Below are positions 1-9,242 of a DNA stretch of 64,000 bases, piece after piece. How positions within the stretch are numbered: position 1 is the first letter of the stretch; each line of letters opens with the position of its first letter. Under the pieces are notes generated by a model. The model saw nothing but the letters and a program-made list of their open reading frames with translations. It did no database searches and was not told where the DNA came from. Source of the stretch: Bacteroidota bacterium (GTDB taxonomy: Bacteria > Bacteroidota > Bacteroidia > B-17B0 > Aurantibacillaceae); assembly GCA_018267655.1 (NCBI GenBank), contig JAFDYB010000086.1, forward strand, positions 186,001 to 250,000, read 5' to 3'. Both the position numbers and the translations under genes were made by a program.

Positions 1-2693
1 TGCCAAAAATATACAACGCCGAAGAATTTATCACCGACCTCAGCGGACTTGATATTATTGAAAATGTTGAGCAAATATGTTATTTGTACGAAAGCTACAC
101 CAATGTGTTTGCCGATGCAGCTGAACCATTTGACAAATTTGCAAAATGGGGACAACTCATGCTGCAAGACTTTAATGAAATTGATAGATACCTTGCAGAT
201 GCTACTAAAATATACGCTAACCTAAAAGATATAAAAGAAATTGAAAACTGGAGTTTAAATGTCGAATCGCTTTCAATTACACAAGAAGAGTACATTTTTT
301 TTATGACGAAAATTGGCAATGTGTATGAAATTTTTGTAAACAATCTTTTAAATGATAATAAAGCATACCAAGGTTTGGCATATAAAATTGCAGCAAAAAA
401 AATTCAAAATAGTAAAATAGCAACTGATTATTTAAGCTTTATTATTTGTGGATTTAACGCCCTAAATGCAGCCGAAATAAAAATATTTGATTTTTTAGAT
501 AAATCTAAAAAAGCTGATTTTATATGGGATACAGATGCCTATTACCTGAGTAATAAATGGCAAGAAAGTGGTGTGTTTTTAAGAAAAAACTTTGAGCTAT
601 TTCCTAAAAAACAGCCTAATTTTATTTCTGATTACTACTCATCAAACCAAAAAAATATTACCATTGTTTCCATTCCTAAGCAGGTTGGACAAGTTATATA
701 TGCAAAACAAAAAATTGAAGAAATAGTTCAAAAAAACGAAAGTCTTAACTCTGTAGCTATTGTACTTGCAAATGAAGAGTTGTTGTGGCCACTCCTAAAA
801 GTTTTACCTATAAACAACGTAAATGATATAAACATAACCATCGAGCCTCCAATTCAGCACAGTACAGCTTATGTTACAGCAGCTTTACTAATTGATTATC
901 AAATAAAAGTAGTCGATCAAAAAAACACTTCTATTTATTATAAAGACATTTTACACATATTGAAAGGAATTTATATTAAACAATACATTCATTTGCTTGA
1001 TTCAACAATAAATTTTGATGACTTAATTAAATCAATAACAAGCCAAAACGCAAGCTATCTTTCGTTAAATAGATTAGAAAAAACACTTGACTCAAAATTC
1101 AAAATATTAAAATATTTTTTATTCCCCTCAAAAAGCGTTTACGAATTTTGCGATTTACTAATTAATTTTTTTGCACGTTTAATTGCTGAAGAAAAAAAAA
1201 TGGACTTAAATGCGGAGCAATTTTTACAATTGCAACTAATGACTGAATTACAACAACAATTTAAAACAATAAAAAATATAGTTTCAAAAGTAAACTACTT
1301 ATCAAATTTTTCTAATTTAAAATATTTATTTAAACAAATAGTCGTAAACAATTCAACCGCTTTTATTGGCAAGCCAACATCTGGCCTACAAATAATGGGA
1401 GTACTAGAAACCAGAACACTTGACTTTGAAACTATTTTGTTTTTAGGTGTGAATGAAGGTATTTTGCCATCAGGAAAAAGCTTAAATTCATTTTTACCGA
1501 ACGATTTAAAACGTGCTTTTAACCTCCCTTTATATACCGAAAAAGATGCGATATACGCCTACCACTTCTATAGATTGCTACAACGGTCAAAAAACATTGA
1601 CATTACTTACGACTCTAATACCGATAATTTTGGAAAAGGAGAAAAAAGCAGATTTATTACCCAATTAATATACGAAGCAAAACAATTACCAAATATTAAA
1701 ATTTTTGAAAAAACTGCTATTGATAGTAAAATTAGCCAATCTATAAATCCTGACTTTGTAATTGATATTAACCAACCTTTAACTCATAAAATTAAAAACA
1801 GAATATCACCAAATTCAGAATTTACAGGCCTTTCGCCCAGCTCTTTAATAACATTAAAAGACTGTGCATTAAAATTTTATTTCAAATATCTTTTAAACTT
1901 GCCTGAAGAAGATAAAATTGAAGAGTACGCCGAAGCTAATACCATGGGAACAATTCTTCACAATTCGCTTGAAGAACTTTACAAACCTTTTTTAAATCAA
2001 AAACTTAATGAACATGATTTAAACAAACAAAAATATTTCATTGACTCTATCGTAAATACAGTGTACAAAAATATTTTTAAATCAAGTGAACTTTCCGGAA
2101 AAAACATATTACAAGAACAAGTTATAATTTCATACATAAAAAAATATCTTAATTACGAAACACAGTTCATTAAAAATAATCATAACATTACATTAAAACA
2201 CCTCGAATATACCTTGCAAAAAGACATTGCAATTGAACACAATAATGAAATTATTGCAGTTAGAATTAAAGGAAAAGTTGATAGAATTGATGAGCAAAAT
2301 GGCGATATTTATATTTACGATTACAAGCTTTCAAGCTCATCAAATGATAAATTTACTTTTGATAGTTTTGAACTGTTATTCACAAACAAAAATTATGATA
2401 AACAATTGCAGCTTTTTATTTATGCCTGGCTTTATTATCGCTGTTTTAATATCTCTCCTAAAAAAATAATTCCGGTTATTCTCCCATTTAAACCTTTTAC
2501 ACCTAAGGGCAAATTTATTATTGATGCCGACACAAAAAAAACATTAACATTTACTGAAGATATTTTACAAAATTTTGAACAAGAATTAAAAACTTTTATT
2601 ATTAATAACCTACTTTCTCTTTCAAATTTTAACCAAACTAACGAAATTGAAATTTGCCAATATTGCGGTTTTAAAATTGCGTGTAATAGGTAA
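1..2693 (+). CDS. AddB/RecB-like PD-(D/E)XK nuclease, 5'-partial
   Basis: The reading frame is open from base 3, so the gene enters from beyond the left edge; a TTG at 84 is only an internal codon. The visible part has a helicase-like middle (GVLETRTLDFE then NEGILP near residue 440, counted from 84), as in the C-terminal motor region of UvrD/AddB proteins. A RecB-type nuclease domain follows, with GKVDRID (Asp733) and DYK (Asp746, Lys748). Cys594 together with Cys858, Cys861 and Cys867 matches the split four-cysteine Fe-S staple of AddB nucleases. Known role of the family: resection of DNA double-strand ends together with an AddA-type helicase. A Walker A motif, if present, would lie outside the window, so motor activity cannot be judged. 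The partner gene is probably upstream. Confidence 0.88.
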   Translation, partial: PKIYNAEEFITDLSGLDIIENVEQICYLYESYTNVFADAAEPFDKFAKWGQLMLQDFNEIDRYLADATKIYANLKDIKEIENWSLNVESLSITQEEYIFFMTKIGNVYEIFVNNLLNDNKAYQGLAYKIAAKKIQNSKIATDYLSFIICGFNALNAAEIKIFDFLDKSKKADFIWDTDAYYLSNKWQESGVFLRKNFELFPKKQPNFISDYYSSNQKNITIVSIPKQVGQVIYAKQKIEEIVQKNESLNSVAIVLANEELLWPLLKVLPINNVNDINITIEPPIQHSTAYVTAALLIDYQIKVVDQKNTSIYYKDILHILKGIYIKQYIHLLDSTINFDDLIKSITSQNASYLSLNRLEKTLDSKFKILKYFLFPSKSVYEFCDLLINFFARLIAEEKKMDLNAEQFLQLQLMTELQQQFKTIKNIVSKVNYLSNFSNLKYLFKQIVVNNSTAFIGKPTSGLQIMGVLETRTLDFETILFLGVNEGILPSGKSLNSFLPNDLKRAFNLPLYTEKDAIYAYHFYRLLQRSKNIDITYDSNTDNFGKGEKSRFITQLIYEAKQLPNIKIFEKTAIDSKISQSINPDFVIDINQPLTHKIKNRISPNSEFTGLSPSSLITLKDCALKFYFKYLLNLPEEDKIEEYAEANTMGTILHNSLEELYKPFLNQKLNEHDLNKQKYFIDSIVNTVYKNIFKSSELSGKNILQEQVIISYIKKYLNYETQFIKNNHNITLKHLEYTLQKDIAIEHNNEIIAVRIKGKVDRIDEQNGDIYIYDYKLSSSSNDKFTFDSFELLFTNKNYDKQLQLFIYAWLYYRCFNISPKKIIPVILPFKPFTPKGKFIIDADTKKTLTFTEDILQNFEQELKTFIINNLLSLSNFNQTNEIEICQYCGFKIACNR

Positions 2694-2769
2694 TTATGTA
2701 ATAAACTTTACTTTTTAGTGCAATTTTAGTTGAAATTGATTTTTTATCCTTATCGAAATTCCTATTGTT

Positions 2770-3036
2770 TTAAGCTACTGGTTGTATTTTGTCGAGTGTA
2801 ATTATTCGATAGTTACTTGAATTTATGGTTACCCTTATTTGATTATAAGTATTTGTTACATAATAGTTTTTTCCAATTTTCACAAAACAACTTTCTGCTG
2901 TTTCAAAAATTATTTTGTAAATCATTTTTTCAATTTCTCTTTTTGAAAATGTTGTTTTAAGTTTTTTATTTATCCTTGCGTAAACAAGTTCGGTGTAACA
3001 AATATTATTTAAAATTTTTGATTTATCTATTCTCAT
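2770..3036 (-). CDS. DUF3781 family protein
   Basis: An 88-residue soluble protein recognised as DUF3781 from the opening ILNNICYTELVYARINKKL, the central KIGKNYYVTN and the end RIITLDKIQ. The length is full for the family. Function is unknown. It is a lone gene between the AddB-like nuclease and a MerR regulator, with no operon partner. Just upstream lies a long imperfect inverted repeat (3088-3198). I recall such lone small DUF genes beside similar repeats in other Bacteroidota, which would fit a mobile cassette, but that is memory and inference. No signal peptide or membrane segment is visible. Confidence 0.82.
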   Translation of the reverse strand: MRIDKSKILNNICYTELVYARINKKLKTTFSKREIEKMIYKIIFETAESCFVKIGKNYYVTNTYNQIRVTINSSNYRIITLDKIQPVA

Positions 3037-3087
3037 CTTTTGTTAAATTGCTTATAGCTGTTTGGCACACTTATTAATAAAGGTTCG

Positions 3088-3198
3088 GGTATTGCCATAG
3101 GCGGGAGGTTTTAGCACTAAAGCTCAATCAAAGAACAAAAGTTGAAGCTTGCGTAAATGCCTAATTAAAGTAGTTAAGCCCCGCTTTTAGCAAGACCT
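3088..3198. repeat. imperfect long inverted repeat upstream of DUF3781
   Basis: The arms at 3089-3106 (GGTATTGCCATAGGCGGG) and 3181-3198 (reverse complement GGTCTTGCTAAAAGCGGG) match at 14 of 18 positions and enclose about 74 nt. The stretch is visibly richer in G and C than the surrounding intergenic DNA. A GTTAAGC at 3173-3179 would fit the GTTRRRY core of integron attC sites, but no matching RYYYAAC partner was found. It may be a cassette-type recombination site or a small dispersed repeat. The rest of the 3037-3305 gap shows only two AGTTTACA copies (3258 and 3289 areas). Confidence 0.4.
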
Positions 3199-3305
3199 TG
3201 TACAAGCTGTCGTTTTGTTATTTCATTTAGTTGCCTATTTGTATCGCCCTAAAAAAAGTTTACATTTTTTGGTTAATAACCCTGATACAAGTTTACACAT
3301 TTATC

Positions 3306-4184
3306 TTAAATAATTTTCTTAAACTTTTCGAAACTGTCAAACATAATTACTTTTTCAATTTTATTAATTTGTTTAATATCAACTGAGTTTTTTACATCTA
3401 TAAGCAAATTAATATTAGGAAATTTTTGTTTTAACGTACTAATATAACCGCTCAATGTACTTTGCGTAAAAGATAGTGTTAACGCTGAAATTATTGAATC
3501 CGGAAGACATTTAGTTATAAAGTCACAAAGATCTTTTAACGATGTGCTCTGCCCAATATAAATTGTATTATACCCTTTTGTTTTGCAAATGTAGTTGCAA
3601 TATAATAAATCTACGTCGTATGTTTCATTTGGCGGTAAAAACAGTAAAGCAGTTTTAAAATAGTTTTGATTATTTGTTTCTATCTTTTCGGTTTGAGAAA
3701 TTAATTTTTGTTTAATAAAACATAAAATAAACTGCTCTTGAGCCATAGAAATTAAATTTGCTTGCCACATCAGCCTTATTGATTTTGAAATTGGCAATAG
3801 AATTTTTTCAAAAACAGTTTCAAAAGGTAAATCGTTAATAAGCGTATTTACATCATGTTTAAATTTTTCTATACTTTGTTCCAGAATGCACAATTTCAAG
3901 TTTTTAACATGAATATTTTCAATAGGATTATTCGAGTAAATTATTTTTACTTTTTCAATTAACTCAATGCTACTTAATTTTGCTATTGATGAAATTTTAT
4001 ACCCATTAGTATTAAGCAAAGAAACATTCAATATCTTTTTTAAATCATCGTTGTTGTAAGATCGAATGTTTCCATCAGAGCGAGAAGGAGTAAGAATGTT
4101 GTACCGTTGTTCCCATACTCTTAAAGTATGAGCCTTTATCCCGGAAAACAATTCAAGGTCTTTAATAGAAAGTTTTAGAGGCAT
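3306..4184 (-). CDS. MerR-family regulator with degenerate B12-binding domain
   Basis: A 292-residue protein. Residues 1-70 are a MerR winged helix (IKDLELFSGIKAHTLRVWEQRY, split here as IKDLELFSG and HTLRVWEQRY, then SYNNDDLKKIL). After that come a helical cap and a Rossmann-like B12-binding fold, as in the CarA/CarH light- and cobalamin-responsive repressors of carotenoid genes. Two ligand signatures differ from that family. The W-x9-EH cap motif reads W-QANLISMAQ-EQ. The E-x-H cobalamin motif position reads YDVDLLY with no histidine. I infer it binds B12 weakly or not at all. No carotenoid genes are in the window, so its target is unknown. The gene is monocistronic, 48 nt downstream of the OmpH pair. 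Confidence 0.85.
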   Translation of the reverse strand: MPLKLSIKDLELFSGIKAHTLRVWEQRYNILTPSRSDGNIRSYNNDDLKKILNVSLLNTNGYKISSIAKLSSIELIEKVKIIYSNNPIENIHVKNLKLCILEQSIEKFKHDVNTLINDLPFETVFEKILLPISKSIRLMWQANLISMAQEQFILCFIKQKLISQTEKIETNNQNYFKTALLFLPPNETYDVDLLYCNYICKTKGYNTIYIGQSTSLKDLCDFITKCLPDSIISALTLSFTQSTLSGYISTLKQKFPNINLLIDVKNSVDIKQINKIEKVIMFDSFEKFKKII

Positions 4185-4232
4185 ATCTATTAAACATAAT
4201 TTTTGCCAAAAAGTTTTGTTTTTTACAAAAAA

Positions 4233-4862
4233 TTATTTACCTTTTGGTACAGCGCCACCTTGAGGGGTTTTGGGGTTATTGTTTGTTTTTGGCGTGCCAT
4301 TTTTAGGATTATTTGCTGCATCTGCTCCCGGTAATTTTGCAAGCGGCATTGAATCAAGTTTTTTCTTAGCAACAAGCAACACATCGTCTCCTTGTTCGTG
4401 GTATAAAACATTTGTTCTTCCTGGTGATGTATCTAAAACATATTTAAAGCCGCCTTCTTTAGCTACAGCTTCAATAGCTTTCATTGCTTTATCGGTAATT
4501 GGTTGCATTAATTCACCTGTTTTACGTTGATAATCTTGTTGTGCTTGTCCACGAAAGTCTTCAATCTTTTTTTGCAAGCCGCTTAGCTCTTCCTGTCTAT
4601 TTTTTTTAACTAAATCGCTCATTGTGTTTTCATCTTGCATATATTTTTGATATTTAGTCTCAAATTCTGTTTGCATGCTTAATATTTCAGATTCTATACT
4701 TTTGTAGTAATTCTGTGCTATTTCTTTTGCTTGCTTAGCTTCCGGCATAGTGCTAATAAGAGAATCAAGATTAACGTGAGCTATTTTTTGAGCGTTAATA
4801 GTTAATAAACCTCCTAATGTAAATGTTAAGATTGCAATTGCTGCTTTTTTTGTGATGTTCAT
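4233..4862 (-). CDS. OmpH/Skp-family periplasmic chaperone (second of pair)
   Basis: A 209-residue protein with a signal peptide (residues 1-24, cut after INA before QKIAHVN), then the OmpH core: a short strand (AHVNLDSLI), a long charged coiled coil (about residues 45-120) and the closing strands GGFKYVLDTS and NVLYHEQGDD. The last 45 residues are an unusual Pro/Asn/Gly/Lys-rich tail. The family holds unfolded outer-membrane proteins in the periplasm on their way to the BAM complex. The gene lies 27 nt downstream of a second OmpH gene, so they are co-transcribed. In many Bacteroidota this pair sits next to bamA; here bamA is not adjacent. Confidence 0.9.
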   Translation of the reverse strand: MNITKKAAIAILTFTLGGLLTINAQKIAHVNLDSLISTMPEAKQAKEIAQNYYKSIESEILSMQTEFETKYQKYMQDENTMSDLVKKNRQEELSGLQKKIEDFRGQAQQDYQRKTGELMQPITDKAMKAIEAVAKEGGFKYVLDTSPGRTNVLYHEQGDDVLLVAKKKLDSMPLAKLPGADAANNPKNGTPKTNNNPKTPQGGAVPKGK

Positions 4863-4889
4863 GATTTTTATTTTCTGATTTAATTTATG

Positions 4890-5417
4890 TTATTTTTTAA
4901 CTCCCATTGCAGCAATAACGTCATCGCTGCGGTCATATTTATTATTTGCATATAGTAAGGAAACCTGTCCTGCTTTATCCATTATAAAACCTAAGCCGTT
5001 TTTTTCTGCTACCTGTTTTATGGCATTATAAACTCTGTCTTGAATAGGTTTTACTAATTCCTGTCTTTTTTTGTATAACTCGCCATCAACGCCAAAGCGT
5101 TGTTTTTGTAAGTCTTTAACTTCTTTTTCCCTATTGATAATCTCATTTTCACGCTTTTTCTTCATATCTTCAGTTAAAAGTACCATATCTGCCTGAAAAG
5201 ATTTGTAAAGCTTATCTATTTCAGAGTATTTTCCTTCAATTTCTTTTTGCCATTGAATGCTTGTTTTATCTAATTCAGTTTGCGCTGCTTTATATTCCGG
5301 TATTTGCCCTAAAATATAATCAGTATCAACATATCCAAATTTTGCAGCAGCTGTTGAATGTTGAGCATTCAAAGCAATAGTGAAAAATAATAAGGGCAAT
5401 AAAATTAACTTTCTCAT
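4890..5417 (-). CDS. OmpH/Skp-family periplasmic chaperone (first of pair)
   Basis: A 175-residue protein. It has a signal peptide (residues 1-24, ending ALNAQHS or shortly after), then KFGYVDTDYILGQIPEY, a long coiled coil rich in Lys and Glu, and the C-terminal strands GLGFIMDKAGQVSLLYANN. The size matches the family. It is a trimeric 'jellyfish' chaperone for outer-membrane proteins by homology. It is the first gene of a two-gene operon, with a good TAnnTTTG box 11 nt before the start codon. It is more compact than its downstream paralogue and lacks the Pro/Asn tail, so the two copies have diverged. Confidence 0.92.
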   Translation of the reverse strand: MRKLILLPLLFFTIALNAQHSTAAAKFGYVDTDYILGQIPEYKAAQTELDKTSIQWQKEIEGKYSEIDKLYKSFQADMVLLTEDMKKKRENEIINREKEVKDLQKQRFGVDGELYKKRQELVKPIQDRVYNAIKQVAEKNGLGFIMDKAGQVSLLYANNKYDRSDDVIAAMGVKK

Positions 5418-5428
5418 TTTATTTTTTA

Positions 5429-5436
5429 CAAATATA
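5429..5436 (-). promoter_or_regulatory. -7 box TATATTTG of the ompH pair
   Basis: A perfect TAnnTTTG on the minus strand, 11 nt before the ATG at 5417. No TTTG lies at the usual 19-21 nt upstream. The rest of the 5437-5706 gap shows nothing beyond AT-rich sequence. Confidence 0.5.
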
Positions 5437-5706
5437 TAATTTATACCGTATATACTTAATATTTTACCTTCAATTAACTTTTTTTATTGAATTGTAAAAA
5501 CAAAACCTTCATAAAAAGGGAGTAATGTACAAAACACTACCTAAAATTGCCTACAACCTTTTATAAACCTAGCTTTGAGTCAAATGAAAGGTTATAGATG
5601 AAAAAAGCGGCTTTTGTAATTTTTTATGTTGTAAGTTTAATATAATCAACCTGCGCTTTCAGCTATATTTCTTTACCTTCTTTTTGGCCCGTTTAAATAT
5701 TCGCCT

Positions 5707-6342
5707 TTATATAAGATAATTTTTATATTTCATTCCGCAGTTAAAAAGCAAGTCGATGGAACTTAGGTTAGATTGAAACCCAAATTTATCGGCAAACACT
5801 TGGTAATACTCGTATTTAATTGATTCAGACACATTGTTGTTTAACACCTTTGAATTTAAAATATTTCTGTAATCTTTAGCTTCAGTGTATATTTTATTAT
5901 ACGTGTTTGTGAGTAATATTTCTTTTTTAACTCTTATGGAGTTAAGTAGCCATTTTAATAATTCAGTGTTAAATTCGAATAATCGTTCATATTTAGTGTT
6001 ATAAAAATGTTCTAATTCAGATTCGAAAAATTCAAAAAACGGAGCGTTTTTATATGCGCTTTGAATAGCTCGCCAGTGTTGCTTTTGCCAATCTTCTTTG
6101 TATGAAATTTTAACTTCTGAAATTACTTGATTTGATTTTGATTCTACGGGTATAATTAAATTTTGTTTGCCATTTGCTGTTAAAATAACACATCGGTTTC
6201 TGTAAGTTTGTTTTACAAAGTTTTCGTGTTTTTCAATTACAAATTGTTTCGCAAATATTAATTGGCTTAAATACGCAATATTAGGCCAGTAAGCAGTGCT
6301 TAGTATAATTTTATTGCTGTTTATTTCGTTTTTAATTTCCAA
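5707..6342 (-). CDS. WbqC-like family protein
   Basis: A 211-residue soluble protein recognised as WbqC-like from ILSTAYWPNIAYLSQLIFA at the N-terminus (the family's YxPxxxYF-type opening), then RNRCVILTANGKQNLIIPV and WQKQHWRAIQSAYKNAPFF, and the middle EFFESELEHFY. Members are often annotated near O-antigen or cell-surface sugar genes, but the reaction is not firmly established. Its first 22 nt overlap the upstream degenerate signal-peptidase gene. It is thus the third gene of a lepB-lepB paralogue-wbqC transcript, an arrangement I have the impression recurs in Bacteroidota. Confidence 0.87.
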   Translation of the reverse strand: MEIKNEINSNKIILSTAYWPNIAYLSQLIFAKQFVIEKHENFVKQTYRNRCVILTANGKQNLIIPVESKSNQVISEVKISYKEDWQKQHWRAIQSAYKNAPFFEFFESELEHFYNTKYERLFEFNTELLKWLLNSIRVKKEILLTNTYNKIYTEAKDYRNILNSKVLNNNVSESIKYEYYQVFADKFGFQSNLSSIDLLFNCGMKYKNYLI

Positions 6343-7187
6343 ATTGCTATTCCTTTTATTGCATTTTGTGGTATGGGACCAAAATTTCTGCTGTCGCAGC
6401 CATTATCGCGATTGTCAGAAAGTATAATATAGTAATTGTTTTGAATAACAACTGTTTTTGGCTTTTGCTTAATACTATCTAAAATTAAATTTGTGGCTTC
6501 GTATTTATCGAAAATAAATTTATACAAATAGTATGAGGTTGAATCAATTCTGAGGCTATCTCCCTTTTTAGGGATTTTAAGTGGCCCATAGTTGTCTAAA
6601 TTCCATGAATAATTGGCGTTATTTGGGTAAATATTTTCGTCCCATATAGCTTCTTTTTCATTTTTAACTTCAATATTTTTAATTAATTTATTTTGCTTTA
6701 AATTAAAAAATTCTTGCGCACCAAGAGTTAAGCCGTACTCAAAATTATTAGATATTGTTACAAATTTTGAAGGGATATTGTTTTCTTTTAAAAAAGTTGA
6801 GTCAATGATAGTTTGTTGTGTTGTTATTAAATAATTATACAAAACAAGTTCAGAGTCATTGATTAATTTTGAGTTTATAAATATTTTTTTGTTTTTAATT
6901 TCAAATATATCGCCAGGTAAGGCCATTAATCTTCCAAGAGAAACTGCGCTAATAGTTGTATCTGAAAAAAAATGTTCGCAAGCTACAACATCACTAATTT
7001 TATAATTTTTATTTATTTTACGAAGCAGCACTATGTTTCCAGAATCGTAAAACGGCCGCATATCATCAGTGTAAATAAAATATAAATCAAACAAAAATGA
7101 TTTAATGCAAATAAAAATTATTAGTGCCACAAAGCCAGATATAAACCACTTAAGGGTTTTGGCGTATGAAATAATTTTTTTTACCAA
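6321..7187 (-). CDS. Degenerate signal peptidase I paralogue
   Basis: One transmembrane segment is followed by a signal peptidase I fold. Numbering here is from an upstream ATG at 7262, which would overlap lepB by 71 nt and encode only a Lys-rich stretch; I prefer the TTG at 7187, 4 nt past the lepB stop. The catalytic Ser of the SxSM box is Asp67 (TDDMRPF). The general-base Lys before RxxxxPGD is Gly110 (LGRLMALPGD). The late box survives as SDNRDNGCDSRNFG. Both catalytic residues are thus absent, so it should not cleave signal peptides by the usual mechanism. Possible roles are scaffolding or binding a client; this is inference. It is co-transcribed with the intact peptidase. Confidence 0.8.
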   Translation of the reverse strand: MVKKIISYAKTLKWFISGFVALIIFICIKSFLFDLYFIYTDDMRPFYDSGNIVLLRKINKNYKISDVVACEHFFSDTTISAVSLGRLMALPGDIFEIKNKKIFINSKLINDSELVLYNYLITTQQTIIDSTFLKENNIPSKFVTISNNFEYGLTLGAQEFFNLKQNKLIKNIEVKNEKEAIWDENIYPNNANYSWNLDNYGPLKIPKKGDSLRIDSTSYYLYKFIFDKYEATNLILDSIKQKPKTVVIQNNYYIILSDNRDNGCDSRNFGPIPQNAIKGIAIWKLKTK

Positions 7188-7191
7188 TAGC

Positions 7192-9060
7192 TTACTTTTT
7201 TTCTTTTTGCTTTTTTTCTTTTCTTTTGCGGCTCCATCTGCTATAACCCCATAAACCAACAACCGTAATTATAAATGGAATTTTAATTGACACTAAATTT
7301 CCTGCGTCAACATAACTAAAAAATCTATCCCAACGATATTTCCCTTCTTTACTATTTTTAAAAAAGCCTTTAACAAACGATGCTCCGCTAACCGGGTTAT
7401 TTTCTTCGTATTTAACACTTAGCCAAACAAAAAAAGGCGAACCTACTACGTGATCAAACGGCACTAGCCCCCAACTTCTGCTATCTGCGCTATTATGACG
7501 GTTATCGCCCATCATAAAATAATAATCTTGCTTAAAAGTGTATGAGGTGATGGGTTTTCCGTCATACAAAACTTTAGCGCCCTCTGTTGTAATGTGGTGT
7601 ATGCCATCATCGTATGTATCCATTACTTTTTGATATAGACATAAATTATGTGTATCAATAGGAAGTGTTAAGCCTGCTTTAGGAATAATAAGGGGGCCAA
7701 AGTTATCGTTGTTCCATGCGTAAGTGGATTTGTGCGGAAATATTTTGTAGTCATATTTGCCTGCGGCTTCGTTTTTAACGATAACTTGATATACATTGGG
7801 ATCTGCCTTTACTTTTTCAGATGTTTCAACCGTCATATTTAACAAGTATAATACGGTATCTTTGTTTTTAGTAAAGGTATTTCTAAAAGGTTTGTAATCG
7901 AGATCTTCCATGGGGTAATATCGGTTCTCGTCCATAAAATCAATAGGTTGTATGCCTAGGATTGAGTCTTTTGTTTCAGTAATAGCGTTAACTACTTTAA
8001 ATGCTTCGGGATAATAAATGTCTAAATTATCGAGATAGCGTTTATCAATAAATTCAGATTTAGCTTTAACAAAGTAATTATGCTGTGCTTTTGGCGGCAT
8101 TTTTTGTTCAACTTTATTGATATAAATATGTCCGTTTTTTATTTCAAATTCATTTCCTGCTATAGCTACGCAGCGTTTTACATAGTGTTCACGTTTATCT
8201 TTTGGACGTGCAACAATATCGCCAAAATAATTATCGCCTGAATTTACTTGAGTCCATGCTTGTTTTTTTAATTCAGCATCATTTAATTTTATATTTTTTG
8301 AACGGTTGTATTGTGAAATTTCGTGGTATGCATTTCGCACCATTTGGTAGTAACTTTGGTTTTGTTGATTTAATGCAACTGTGTCGCCATCGGGGTAATT
8401 AAAAACAACTATGTCGTTATTTTTAACTGTACCAAAGCCCGGTAAGCGAAAATAAGGCAGTTTAATCCACTCGAGGTAAGATTTTGTGTTTACAACCGGC
8501 ATTGTATGATGTGCAAACGGGAATGATAATGGTGTTTGTGGGATTTTTGGCCCGTAAGCAAATTTATTTACAAATAAAAAATCGCCTACCATTAAACTTT
8601 TTTCGAGTGATGAGGTTGGTATTGTAAAGGCTTCAATAAAATAACCGCGAATGATTGATGCCGCAATAACAGCAAAAACAATGGGATCTACCCAGTTTTT
8701 AATAATTTTACTTGGCTCAATTTTAAATTTATCTAACCCTACAAACTTTGCAGTTGGGTCGTGTGCAATTTTTACAAAGAAAATATAAGGCAGCAGCGAA
8801 GCAAACCATAAATCGTTGTTAGATGGTTTGTTAAACGCTCTGGCAACATTAAAGCCATACACGCCATACATTAAAATATTTACACCTGGTATCGCCATAA
8901 TTAAACACCACCACCAAGGCTTATTAAGCAGTTTTGAAAGGGTAAAGAAATTATAAAATGGCACGTACGCCTTCCATTGTGGAATATTGGCTTTAATAAA
9001 TAATTTACCTAAACCATAAAAAGATGCTAAAACAAGGACTAAAAAAATAATGTTTCCCAT
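7192..9060 (-). CDS. lepB: Signal peptidase I, long Bacteroidota form
   Basis: About 622 residues. It removes signal peptides from exported proteins at the inner membrane. N-terminal hydrophobic segments (about residues 1-110) precede the catalytic domain: [20 protein letters not shown] carries the nucleophile Ser (followed by Leu rather than the usual Met), [18 protein letters not shown] carries the catalytic Lys, and [19 protein letters not shown] is the late box. A large insert lies between the last two, normal for this phylum. I place the start at the ATG at 9060. A TTG at 9075 lies inside a perfect TATTTTTG promoter box (9073-9080), so it cannot be the start. Confidence 0.93.
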   Translation of the reverse strand: MGNIIFLVLVLASFYGLGKLFIKANIPQWKAYVPFYNFFTLSKLLNKPWWWCLIMAIPGVNILMYGVYGFNVARAFNKPSNNDLWFASLLPYIFFVKIAHDPTAKFVGLDKFKIEPSKIIKNWVDPIVFAVIAASIIRGYFIEAFTIPTSSLEKSLMVGDFLFVNKFAYGPKIPQTPLSFPFAHHTMPVVNTKSYLEWIKLPYFRLPGFGTVKNNDIVVFNYPDGDTVALNQQNQSYYQMVRNAYHEISQYNRSKNIKLNDAELKKQAWTQVNSGDNYFGDIVARPKDKREHYVKRCVAIAGNEFEIKNGHIYINKVEQKMPPKAQHNYFVKAKSEFIDKRYLDNLDIYYPEAFKVVNAITETKDSILGIQPIDFMDENRYYPMEDLDYKPFRNTFTKNKDTVLYLLNMTVETSEKVKADPNVYQVIVKNEAAGKYDYKIFPHKSTYAWNNDNFGPLIIPKAGLTLPIDTHNLCLYQKVMDTYDDGIHHITTEGAKVLYDGKPITSYTFKQDYYFMMGDNRHNSADSRSWGLVPFDHVVGSPFFVWLSVKYEENNPVSGASFVKGFFKNSKEGKYRWDRFFSYVDAGNLVSIKIPFIITVVGLWGYSRWSRKRKEKKQKEKK

Positions 9061-9072
9061 AAAATTCAGTTC

Positions 9073-9080
9073 CAAAAATA
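9073..9080 (-). promoter_or_regulatory. -7 box TATTTTTG of lepB
   Basis: A perfect TAnnTTTG box on the minus strand, 12 nt before the ATG at 9060. No clear TTTG is seen at the -33 position. Confidence 0.5.
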
Positions 9081-9242
9081 CATAAATACTGCTTATTGAA
9101 AAAATGAAATATGTGCTTTCTTTTAGAAGAAGATGTTGTTTGATGAATTAATAGAATGTTTTTAAATAATTTACTGCTTAAAGCATTTGGTAACAAGGCT
9201 TGCAAAAGGGAATTGGAGTTTTATAAAAACACGTTGCTAAGG

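Noticed and set aside
3173-3179. GTTAAGC as an integron attC core
   Set aside because: Fits GTTRRRY, but no paired RYYYAAC was found at a suitable distance, and no integrase is present. Kept only as part of the inverted-repeat observation.
3258-3296. Two AGTTTACA copies 31 bp apart as MerR operator
   Set aside because: They lie downstream of the MerR gene and far from its promoter; two 8-mers in AT-rich DNA are weak evidence.
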